This document shows positions 36,551 through 45,366 of a stretch of DNA of 64,000 bases, in pieces. This stretch comes from Caprella mutica (Eukaryota > Arthropoda > Malacostraca > Amphipoda > Caprellidae). The translations under genes were made by a program, and so were the position numbers. The stretch is taken from assembly GCA_947561585.1 (NCBI GenBank), contig CANNZV010000114.1:396482-460481 (forward strand), written 5' to 3'. Within the stretch, counting starts at the first letter, position 1. Each line of letters opens with the position of its first letter. Below the pieces are notes generated by a model that made no database searches, was not told where the DNA came from, and saw nothing but the letters and a program-made list of their open reading frames with translations.

Positions 36551-37472
36551 AGGGTAAATTACAAATTATCGGTCAGTTTCACATCTTCGGTCATACAGCG
36601 TGACACAAAAAAGAGGGATGAAAGTAAACGCTTATAACTCAAAAAGTAAAACACTTAGAACGATGAAATAAAAGCCACATGATAGAGTATATCTTTAAAA
36701 TTTATCTAGTCTATAACAAATGCTGAAAATTCCTGCTAATGGAACCAACAAAGTTCTAAAGATTTTTCGAAAAACTTCTACACTCGCGTAAGGTAACCGT
36801 CAGATGCGGCCATAGGTCTAGCTGAGTTTTAGCCCCAAATTTTTTGCAAGATCCTGACGGAAATGCATGCATAGTAACATCAGATACGTATATTGAAATG
36901 TTAAACATCATGTTGACTGGCAAAATTCACCCTGATCATTGGTTTCAACAAAAATGAGCAACAGCTCACACCTCATTGCGAGCACAAAATTAACTAAAAA
37001 ATCTTTTTGGAACTCGCATCAACTCTCATCGTATAGATGAGCCAGGTCCCCCGATCTGACTCCTTTGGATTTTTTTCTTTGAGGGTATATAAAGGAGAAT
37101 GTTTTCAGAGAAAAGCCAAATAATATTGAAAACCTGAAGGATACTGTCCAAGAAGTTATTTGACCAATGAATCAAGATATCCTGGGTGCGGTGATAGCGA
37201 TTTTTAAGAAACGTATAAATTTGTGTATTGAGCAGCAGGGAGGCTATTTTTAGCATTTGTTATAAGCTAAATAAATTATAAAGATATACTCTATCATGCA
37301 GTTTTTATTTCATCTTTCTAAGTGTACTATTATTTGAGTTACAAGCATTTACTTTCATCCCTCTTTTTTGTGTCATGCTGTATAAGAAAAAACTATATTA
37401 TAATTGTTATTTTATTTAAATTTTAATTGGTATCCATGATACCTGTACTGACCGATAATTCGTAATTTACCT
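36551..37472. mobile_element. MITE of the 8391-8630 family, interrupted by a mariner-type element
   Basis: The left arm (GGTAAATTACAAATTATCGG, ACATCTTCGGTCATA) ends at 36595. The remainder resumes at 37381 (AAGAAAAAACTATATTATAA, then TTGGTATCCATGATACC, then ACTGACCGATAATTCG). Removing the 785-bp insertion restores a MITE of roughly 140 bp like that at 8391-8630. Confidence 0.8.
36596..37380 (+). mobile_element. Decayed mariner-type transposon with ~48-bp TIRs
   Basis: Ends CAGCGTGACACAAAAAAGAG and inverted CAGCATGACACAAAAAAGAG continue as inverted repeats for about 48 bp and are flanked by TA. The + strand interior translates, with stops, to a transposase C-terminus. It contains PDLTPLDFFLWGYIKENVF, which holds the last catalytic aspartate region and the conserved FFLWG block of many mariner-like transposases. 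The N-terminal half and first catalytic residues are missing, so it is a dead internal-deletion copy. Confidence 0.85.
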
Positions 37473-37521
37473 TATATCAAATTTGTACTTTTCAAAAGAA
37501 GTAACGAAGTGGTTCATGTAC

Positions 37522-37638
37522 CTGATAGGGCCTGTCCTGACAAGAAAAGGCGCTGAGGGACATCAGTAGGATGATCGTTCTGAGGACCATTGGGGCTGCA
37601 GGTCTGCCATCACTACATGAAGTAGACCTTCTCATCAT
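37522..37638 (-). CDS. Allatostatin-A precursor, signal-peptide exon
   Basis: Minus-strand exon between an acceptor (TTGTTTACAG, ending 37647) and a donor (CAG/GTACAT at 37521). Two in-frame starts are possible. The upstream one at 37638 gives a basic 16-residue extension (MMRRSTSCSDGRPAAP). The one at 37590 gives MVLRTIILLMSLSAFSCQ, which alone is a textbook signal peptide with a hydrophobic core and cleavage near SFSC/Q. Both join phase 0 to the peptide exon, whose first residues are DAEDEANW. Total precursor 455 or 471 residues. No longer open frame covers this exon because it is short. I assign it from the signal-peptide character, splice sites, phase, strand and position. A further 5' untranslated exon must lie upstream (above 37647). 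Confidence 0.75.
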
Positions 37639-37821
37639 CAGTGAGTCTGTAAACAAGGAAATAGATTAACATGAAGCTAAACAAATGTACGTTATTAGAT
37701 TGAACTATTCAAAATAATAATTCGTTAAAATAATTCATTTCAATGAAAAAGTGAATTCGGTTGTTCTGGATTTACAGAAAGCTGTTTTCAGTATATTATA
37801 GCTTCAGAGTATAAATATATA

Positions 37822-38904
37822 CAGGGTGTGGAGAAAGTCTCCGATCATATAAAAATGTTAATTCAATGAGTTGTGATGGATGAAATAAAACAAAACTAAT
37901 CACATAATATCTCAATAAACTCATTTAACAGTTCTACCAATTATTTTTCAATATGACCACCATTTGCGGAGATTACTCTCTCGAGTCTAGCTCTGAAGCT
38001 CTTTACTGCGGAACGGAACGTTTCTTGGGGAATTTTGGCCCATTGTCGCTCGAATGATTTCTTCAGAGTTTCCGTACTATCATGAGCGCACGCTTCCTTC
38101 TCCAAGATGGACCACACACAAAAGTCCAGAGGGTTCAGGTCCGGTGATAAAGGAGGCTACAATTCCTTCCTCCAAAACGCAGGAAAGTGACGCTCATACT
38201 GAGGCAGGCTTTTGGCGACGGAAAACAGTCTTTACGGATGGAGGGATACTGTCAGCACTTTTTGCCAAAATTCTGTCGTTCTGGAAGTTGAATTTGGCTT
38301 CCACAGTGAACATTTTCTCATCCGAAAAGACGATCTCACCAGCCTGCGTGCCATCTTTCATTGCATTCAAAATAATCTTTGATCTGTCCAGCCTCTTCTG
38401 TTTCTGCAAGTCCGTGAGCTGTTGGTCATTTTGAAGGGGGACAACTTGAGGTCTTCTTTGACGATGGTTCTCACACTTTTTTCGTCGATGTCCATATACT
38501 CTTAGCCATTTTTCTCATGCTTCGCTTGAGGTTCCTTCTTATTTGCTCCCTAATGGCTTTGATTTTGGTTGGAGTGCGTGCAGTGCGAGGTCGTCCACAC
38601 CTGGGTCGATCACCTGTTGTCTCCAGTTCTTGGTAGCGTTTAACAGCTTCCCTAACAGTTGATTTCGGTGCTTTTAACAGTTTAACAATTTCTGGGTTTG
38701 TCTTCCCCACGCAGTGTAGCTGAATAATAGCCTCACGTTGACTCATTTTTACAAAAGACAATGTAAATTTATCAAAATTTAGACCTGGAACATTAAAGTA
38801 TATGATTTAGGAAGAGAATGAGATATAAATGGATAAATTTAGTGAATAAATAACATCTTTAATTTAAAAAATAAAATTTGATCGGGGACTTTCTCCGCAC
38901 CCTG
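37822..38904 (-). mobile_element. Tc1/mariner-family transposon, internally deleted
   Basis: TIRs of about 28 bp (CAGGGTGTGGAGAAAGTCTC and inverted CAGGGTGCGGAGAAAGTCCC) are flanked by TA on both sides. Total 1083 bp. A broken transposase lies on the minus strand inside it. It sits about 180 bp upstream of the allatostatin-A signal-peptide exon, probably in its 5' intron. Confidence 0.93.
37950..38761 (-). pseudogene. Mariner-family transposase pseudogene
   Basis: The N-terminal part (38761-38471) encodes a helix-turn-helix region: REAIIQLHCVGKTNPEIVKL, then PKSTVREAVKRY, then GRPRTARTP. A frame change near 38430 leads to a second part (38409-38194) with the first catalytic aspartate in IVFSDEKMF. 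After a deletion that removes the middle catalytic QxD...APAH region, the C-terminal block resumes with SPDLNPLDFCVWSILEKEAC and ends near 37950. Intact family members are about 345 residues. This copy lacks a catalytic residue and has frameshifts, so it is inactive. The DD41D/'VS' lineage is a tentative guess from the N-terminal sequence. Confidence 0.9.
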
Positions 38905-39268
38905 TATATTAGATTCCTACAACATGAGGTAATGAAGATCTGAATCAAGTAAGTAAAATGTAATGTTTAATCAATTGATTGGATCCATTTGTAGACTGGC
39001 TCCACCTCATCTGGAGACTCAAAACGCGCATTCGTAGTTCCAAAATGGATTATCTTCTTCTTTAAAGAATTTATTGTTCTTCTTTTTTAATAAATTATAC
39101 CAAATTCGGAATGTAACGTTAAGTATTTAGGTAATTTATCACTAATGTGGTGGGTATAAATATTGTGATCGGGAAATCGTCACATCACTCGTCATATTAC
39201 AAAATCCTACATCTTTCTCCCCCTTCTTTCAGATTATGAATCTGATAATGAATCAATCAAAAAAAAAA
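38905..39268. other. Spacer between DNA transposons
   Basis: No gene or repeat recognised. Confidence 0.4.
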
Positions 39269-39272
39269 TTAA

Positions 39273-39539
39273 GGGCCGTACACACATAGGGTTTTTTAAG
39301 TCTTTCCACCAGACTTTTTCCTGAGCTCCTCCTACTTTTTCCACGAGAATATAAGAAAAAACTATATAATTGTTATTAATTTTAGTTGGTATCCATGATA
39401 CCTGCAGATATAATGAATACCAACTATAAAATAAATAATAATTATATCGTCTTTTCTTATATTCTTGTGGAAAAAGTAGGAGGAGCTTAGCAAATAGTCT
39501 GGTGGAAAGACTTAAAAAACCCTACGTGTATACGGTCCT
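39273..39539. mobile_element. TTAA-flanked foldback MITE, GGGCCGTACAC family
   Basis: Nearly full-length inverted repeat. The left arm starts GGGCCGTACACACATAGGG and includes AGTCTTTCCACCAGAC and CTCCTCCTACTTTTTCCACG; the right arm mirrors it to TACGGTCCT. TTAA lies on both sides (39269-39272 and 39540-39543). The centre is the GGTATCCATGATACC hairpin core. A lone arm of the same family is at 11564-11665. Confidence 0.85.
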
Positions 39540-40550
39540 TTAAGGTCAGAACATGTCATAAACACCCACTTTCCGAGTACTGCGACATTGCCATACCTAT
39601 GAAATGAGAGATTAATGAAAGTTATTTGGTATCTTCATTTCAGCAAAACTTTGCTAGCATTTTTATCAATAATTTTCTATTTCATAAAGATCGAACTATT
39701 GACTATTAAATTTTGAAACAGCAGCCCAAGCCATACTCAATTAAGTGTAATTAATAATAGTAAAGATTGATATTTATTGTAGATCTATATTAATATGTAA
39801 TGTAATTCACATGAATGTATGCAAATGAATGTAATATAAATATAAATTTGATGAATTTTTATTTCCATATATATAGAAACTTCAACTACAATGAAATATG
39901 TTCTAAAATAAATTTAGAAAAAGAGTAAGAATGGCAATAAAGATTTAAACATAATAAAATTAATGGATTATTTCTTGATGTGTTCAGATCTTTCCATATA
40001 TTTTTTAAATCTGATATGGAAATGCTATTATTTGTATCTTTGTTATATGTTATTTAAGTATCAATTACATAAATTAATGTAGAAAGAATTGTTTACAAAT
40101 AATGAATAATAATTCCAAATAATAAAACCAAAGCAGGAGTAAATCTAAAATGCGATTGAAAACTAACTTACAAAATTAAATATTTTTTTAATAACGATCA
40201 AACGAAGTAATTTAAAATCAAATCCTGGCATATTTATGAAAGTAATTTCCAGTGTTTATATTTTGTTGACAAGTTAGATTGCAAAATAGGCGTGGTGAAA
40301 TACTTAGCATGCAAATTATAATAAAAAGATCATCTATCTACAACGATAAATGATGCGACGATAATGCAATCGTGATGTATCATAAATTAAACACCCTTAA
40401 TCGTTTTTTGTCGGATAATGCCTGAAATTACGATATTACCGTATTAGGTAATATCATACGATCGATATTTACAATAATGTAGGGAAATCTAGTTGGTATC
40501 ATGGATACCAATTTACAGTAAATAAAAGTTATCCCATATTTACATGCAAA
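39540..40550. other. AT-rich spacer
   Basis: Contains a perfect hairpin core TTGGTATCATGGATACCAA at 40493-40511. Otherwise nothing is recognised. Confidence 0.45.
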
Positions 40551-40555
40551 ATGCA

Positions 40556-40650
40556 AGTACTTAGTAACTGCATGTACTTAGTAACTGCATGTACTTAGTA
40601 ACTGCATGTACTTAGTAACTGCATGTACTTAGCAACTGCATGTTCTTAGT
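40556..40650. repeat. 17-bp short tandem array (~5-6 units)
   Basis: CTTAGTAACTGCATGTA repeated, with one AGCAAC and one TGTTCTT variant at the right edge. Confidence 0.9.
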
Positions 40651-41665
40651 AACAGTACAATTGATGTGCGTAATTATAGGTTTTACCCAAAGAATGAAAA
40701 CAATAGGCTATAAGGTCTTCTGAGTCTAATTAGTATTCAGGAATGACATAATCCATCCTACGAAGTGATTAGATGGAATATATTCATAGGTGCATTAATA
40801 TACATAAAAGTCTACTTTTTGAATAGACAGATTAGAATTAAATGGCTAGGAAATTTCTATGGGTTATTATTAGGAAACTAATCAAATGTTTACATTGTAT
40901 TCATTAATATATTTATTTTAATGCTCATATCTTGATGCCTTTTTTGGTTCAATTTTAGTAAATTATGTCAAAATAAAATGTTGAAAAAGGGTCTTACTTT
41001 TATCATACTCAAGTATTTTTCATTTGATAAAATTATAAAAAATATGTTCGTTAAAAATTCTTGGAAAGAGTAATCTAAAATTTTATTATTTTCAAATCAT
41101 ACAAATTTTTCGTCGGGTACGGAGACCAATTTTAAAATATCTACAAACATTACAATTAGTAAGTTTCTTTTTGGAAATGTGAAATTAGTAAACTGTCAAA
41201 GATACACTTTTCATTGACTGTACTGATATTAATTCTAGTAAATAACAACTATTTTCTTTGTGTTCAACTATGATACAATAAAACGAATTGATACTAAGAT
41301 AAAAAGGAAGAAAATTCCACTTCAAACCCCAATCCAATTGCCTTAAAGTTTCTCTTTCAATACTAAATAATGGATAAACTTTGGGCTAATTATTCTGAAT
41401 CCTTAACGCCTCCTTCATGAAGAAGAACTGAAGAGAAATTATGATGGGGCCATAGAAGATTAAGAGAAATACCCGGTGGCTCCACCATAAGTTTCTTTCT
41501 GGGTATATAACAGAGATAAAATTATGATGGAGACATAGAAGATTATATATTTAAAAGGTGGGGCCATTCTATGTCCCCACCTTAACTTTCTCACTGGGTA
41601 CTTTGGCGATAAGGCTCACATTTTATTCCTCCCCGGGGAAGAAACCCCCCACCCAGTGTCCTCTA
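40651..41665. other. Non-coding, with one local imperfect repeat
   Basis: Two copies of a segment resembling GATGGGGCCATAGAAGATTA...TTTCTTTCTGGGTA occur at about 41441-41505 and 41528-41602. No gene. The 63-codon + frame at 41558-41749 crosses into C-tracts and the duplicated unit. Confidence 0.5.
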
Positions 41666-42036
41666 CCTCCCCCCCCCCCTTCCCCCCATCTTATAAATCC
41701 TGTGATGTTCCAATCAATATTCAAAATATGGTGGTTATTACCAGCCTGAAATGTAGTGAGGATGATTTTTTAAGTCTATGTTGATTTCTCAAAGGGCTTT
41801 AAATTTTACACTAGATGATTCAGAAAGAATTTTTATATGCGAAATGTACGTTGGAGATGTTGATGAAAACAATCCATGGAACGACCAACGTGTCTGAGAC
41901 GCTTGTTCTGGTGGGAATATAGATTCATACTTAAAAAGAAACTTGATGAAAATCCGTGACTGTAATTGTCTATGACTTATTTATTTATTGTATAAACATC
42001 AATGAAAATAATGTTTTGTTCTATTTAGTTTTATAT

Positions 42037-42187
42037 CCAGGCAGATCTCTTGAGTGCGAGTGAAATACAACTGCTGTTGCGTCCAATTTTACGTCACGCT
42101 AAAAAATAGTTAATATTTCTCCAATTTATTTTGTTAGTGTGACGTAACAGCGATTGTATTTCACCCGGGCTTCAGAGGCCCTCCTGG
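42037..42187. mobile_element. Foldback MITE, CCAGG...GTGAAATACAA arms
   Basis: Left CCAGGCAGATCTCTTGAG and GTGAAATACAA...TTACGTCACGCTAA pair with right TTAGTGTGACGTAACAG, TTGTATTTCAC and GGCCCTCCTGG. A copy lies at 50121-50271 in the duplication. Confidence 0.75.
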
Positions 42188-42794
42188 TAACAAATGGTAA
42201 AAAAACTGAATAAAACAAAAATTGTTGCAATTTTATTCATTTATACGGTACATAAATACGTCATCTATAATTGAAGTCACGGTGTTTTGCAAATCAATTC
42301 AATTACTTTTTAAATTATGAATCTATTTTTGCAGCTGTTGGTCATTCCAGGGTTGATGTGACGTATGTTTACATACAGTTTAACTTTTTGTTCTTAATTA
42401 TGCACATACACTTCGAATCAAGTCATTTTTAATATACATAATTTTTTTAATAACTAATTAAATCATAAATTTTCTGATGTATCAATAAAAGTAATGAAAC
42501 AGCAAGAAATTATTTTTAATTATTATAACATCTTTTATTAAATCTACAGCACTCGCTAGGTTTTTCTCTATAGTGATATGACACTGTGGCTGTGATGACG
42601 TCATGGCACCTATTTATGTATCTAACGGATTAACATTTTATAAGTTTTTAGTGAACTTTAAACCTTTCTTGAAACTTTTTGGGATTTACACGGATTGGTG
42701 GACTTAGCGCTATAGGTAAATAAGAGAATATCTTCTCTATTAAAAATAAGTGTGATAGCGTGGAGAGTGTGATATCAAGACTTCGTGATGTATT

Positions 42795-42970
42795 GGGTTG
42801 TGACAATATGCATTTAAAATCATAGATTTTAAGAATATCATAGACGAAACGAAATCAAATGGTATCGAATACTATATACGACTGGTGTAAAATGATTCAG
42901 TACTTTTTAATTATCTCCATCTATAATTATTCCTGGATCTTTGATTTTAAAAGCATATTGTCACAACTCT
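42795..42970. mobile_element. MITE, GGGTTNTGACAATATG family (copy in duplication 1)
   Basis: GGGTTGTGACAATATGCATT at left and AAGCATATTGTCACAACTCT at right. Same layout as 28795-28967. Confidence 0.85.
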
Positions 42971-43228
42971 AAGAAGAAGCTGCATTTCCTATGAATGGAA
43001 GGGTCAACAACTTTTAAGTTCGGCAGTATAAAGCAAGAAGTGTTCCTCTGAATTTCAACTTCCATGTAACAATGTTTTGAGCGACAGTTTTTATGTTGAT
43101 TGAAAAGTATGTAAAAGGTAGTATTGTAGGCCCTATCTTATGCGTAAATTATGTGAAAAGAGAGACAAGTTCTTTAAAATAGTTACAATAAGAATATATC
43201 TTGAACTAGGTCAAAATTATCAAAACAG

Positions 43229-43333
43229 CCCAGGTAGCAATGTTTCTTGGGCCAATATTGGGAAACATTGGCAATATTGGGAAACATTGGCAATATTGGG
43301 ACAACATTGGTCTAAGAATCATTGCTACCTGGG
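43229..43333. mobile_element. Short foldback with CCAATATTGGG inner repeats
   Basis: CCCAGGTAGCAATG and CATTGCTACCTGGG are inverted ends. The inside has GGCAATATTGGGAAACATT tandem units (two here, more in the 51313-51438 copy). Confidence 0.75.
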
Positions 43334-44399
43334 AGAATGAATCGGCTGTTCTGGATTCAGGTTAGAAATTTCCGTATTTTTCGACCTCGCACTTTTTATT
43401 TTCCATTTTCTTAATTCGCTGCAAAGTGTTTTAGTTTAGTTGCAACTTTCAAAATAATTAAAAAAGAATGCAAAAAAAATTAAGAAATTATAAAAGAGTG
43501 ATTTCAACAATATCTAACTTTAATAGTTTGTAAAGTAAACTAATTTGAATAATAGTTGTTGTTGTTGTTTTGCGGTGGAGAAGGAGGTCTATTTTATTTT
43601 AATGTACAGAAGATTATAGAATAATTTAGTCAAAGTTACAGTAGATTTGCATCTCAATGACACGCAGTAAAACTAACTTGCATTAAATTCAAATTTTTCT
43701 TTAAATCAAGATAGCGAAATATTGAATTCTCTCCATATTAGTGAAAGTAAACATATTAGCAATAAAAAAATATTTTTAGAACGTTTAATTGGTTAATGAA
43801 TTATAAACAGAACCATTTTATAGTTTATTGTCGTTTAAATTCATTTTGCTAAGAAAAATTATAAATTAAATCAAATTTGAAATCTTATTATACGAAATTT
43901 TTGTAATTGAAATGTTCTTTCTATTTAAAATTAGGCATATAAATAAAGGAATCATTCGTATCAGTCACTAAAAAAATTATCTTCAGCTAAATTACAATTA
44001 TATTATAACCATATAAATAATATAACTAAATATGATTTCTTATGGTATTTGTGTATTATAAGCTTTATTTTATTTTTGGAAATAATAAACATGATGCATT
44101 CAAATTTTTCTTTTATAGTATAATGAAGTATCATTTTAAGTACAGAAATGCATTGTGTAAAATATACATTCTATAAAATATATTTGCCGCAAAATATGTA
44201 TTCCGTAAAATATATTTTCCATAAAATATATTTTCAATAAATTTTATTTTCAATAAATTATATTCTCCATAAAATATATTTTACATAAAATATATATCCC
44301 TTTAAATTATGTCCTAAACTATAATAACAATTGTGTCACGTATAGATATGTAGCAACCACTTTCCCATGTTATTGAATGGGTAGCCAATATATCAAGAG

Positions 44400-44546
44400 T
44401 ATAAAAGCCGGAATTAGACCATCACCCAATATTGGCCAGTGCAATAATATGGCGGTGTGTGGCATCCTCTCTGTGACGTAGGTGGAGGTACTTAAGCATC
44501 CATTGCTGTGTGAAATATAGCGTCATTGTAGTCATGACGTCACAGT
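44400..44546 (+). promoter_or_regulatory. Promoter-like TATA + CRE segment, copy 1
   Basis: TATAAAAG (44400-44407) is followed about 25 bp later by an initiator-like ACCATCACCC. The palindromic cAMP-response element TGACGTCA lies at 44535-44542, with another at 42596-42603. The segment ends a few bases before the gypsy 5' LTR, in the same orientation. The second copy (52508-52654) is followed by different DNA. No transcript evidence, so the promoter call is inference. Confidence 0.4.
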
Positions 44547-44550
44547 CACA

Positions 44551-44937
44551 TGTATGTAGAAAATAAGTTACCCATTTATTTAAATGTTACAAATTTAGGG
44601 TAACTCTTGTTAAACTTTAGGGACGACAGTGTGCTCCTTTGCCGTCAATAAAATATAGCATTCCTATATTGTACCTTTCACTGAGTAGTGTTCTCCTGAG
44701 TTATTGTAAATCTCTTAAATATTGATTGTTGAAGAAAGATTAAAATTTTTGTGGAAGTTTAACTTTTAATGAACCTTCTAATTATCGTATATCTATTGTC
44801 TTACAAAATAAAATTTTGCGACAAGTCTGGAATAGTGAAATATGAATATAAAGCAATTCCAGTAGTGACGATATGATCGTCCAACCTACTTAATCTCGGC
44901 TATTAACCTTACAGGTAATTACCCCTAAAATACAACA
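44551..44937 (+). repeat. Gypsy element 5' LTR (5'-truncated by ~5 bp)
   Basis: Matches the 3' LTR (49358-49749) over 387 bp with no difference that I can see, but lacks its first TGTTA. Contains AATAAA (44647-44652). Ends ...TACAACA and is directly followed by TGGCGACAAG, a plausible tRNA primer-binding site. Confidence 0.92.
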
Positions 44938-44939
44938 TG

Positions 44940-45059
44940 GCGACAAGTCTGGAATAGTGAAATATGAATATAAAGCAATTCCAGTAGTGACGATATGATC
45001 GTCCAACCTACTTAATCTCGGCTATTAACCTTACAGGTAATTACCCCTAAAATACAACA
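44940..45059 (+). repeat. Tandem duplicate of the LTR end inside the leader
   Basis: A 120-bp copy of 44818-44937 (the last part of the 5' LTR) lies immediately after the LTR. It ends again in ACAACA and is followed by TGGCTGACAAGG. The 3' LTR has this sequence only once. Confidence 0.9.
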
Positions 45060-45366
45060 TGGCTGACAAGGCTGATTGGAGTTGAAGTACCTAACCTACC
45101 CATCGTGTGGACCGGGGCTGGATGATCTATGAATTCTAACTACTTTGTGGCAGACTAATCCAGACTAAGAAGTGGAACTGGACTGCTAGGTGATGTGGAT
45201 GATGCTCAGGTCTAAGCCATGAATCTACCCTTTCTCCAGATGCACATAATAGTATGCTGTTTGGTATGGTAGATGAGTATAATTGCTTAAACTATCTACT
45301 TTAAATTTCCGTCCACTGATAGCTCTTTGTTCTGCTAGTATTTACAGTTTTTCTAACTTGATAAAT

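Larger units (their letters stand above)
30967..37521 (-). other. Allatostatin-A intron between signal-peptide and peptide exons
   Basis: Bounded on the minus strand by CAG/GTACAT (donor, 37521-37520) and ATTTACAG (acceptor, 30968-30967). Phase 0 on both sides. It contains the 9-bp-TSD foldback (31061-32248), foldbacks at 32979-33176 and 35288-35821, the 24-bp minisatellite (33680-34272) and the nested MITE/mariner pair (36551-37472). Remaining segments (32258-32978, 33177-33679, 34273-35283, 35826-36550) show nothing recognisable. Confidence 0.75.
41666..44546. repeat. Segmental direct duplication, copy 1
   Basis: Matches 49750-52654 collinearly over about 2.9 kb. The first ~1.1 kb has about one difference, the middle ~1.2 kb about 33, and the last ~0.5 kb none that I see. 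It contains a foldback (42037-42187), an MITE (42795-42970), a second foldback (43229-43333), a TAAAATATATTTTCC-type short repeat (about 44165-44300) and a TATA/CRE segment at its right end. Confidence 0.97.

Noticed and set aside
38054..38434. 126-codon + strand frame
   Set aside because: Shadow of the mariner transposase pseudogene, whose HTH and catalytic motifs read on the minus strand.
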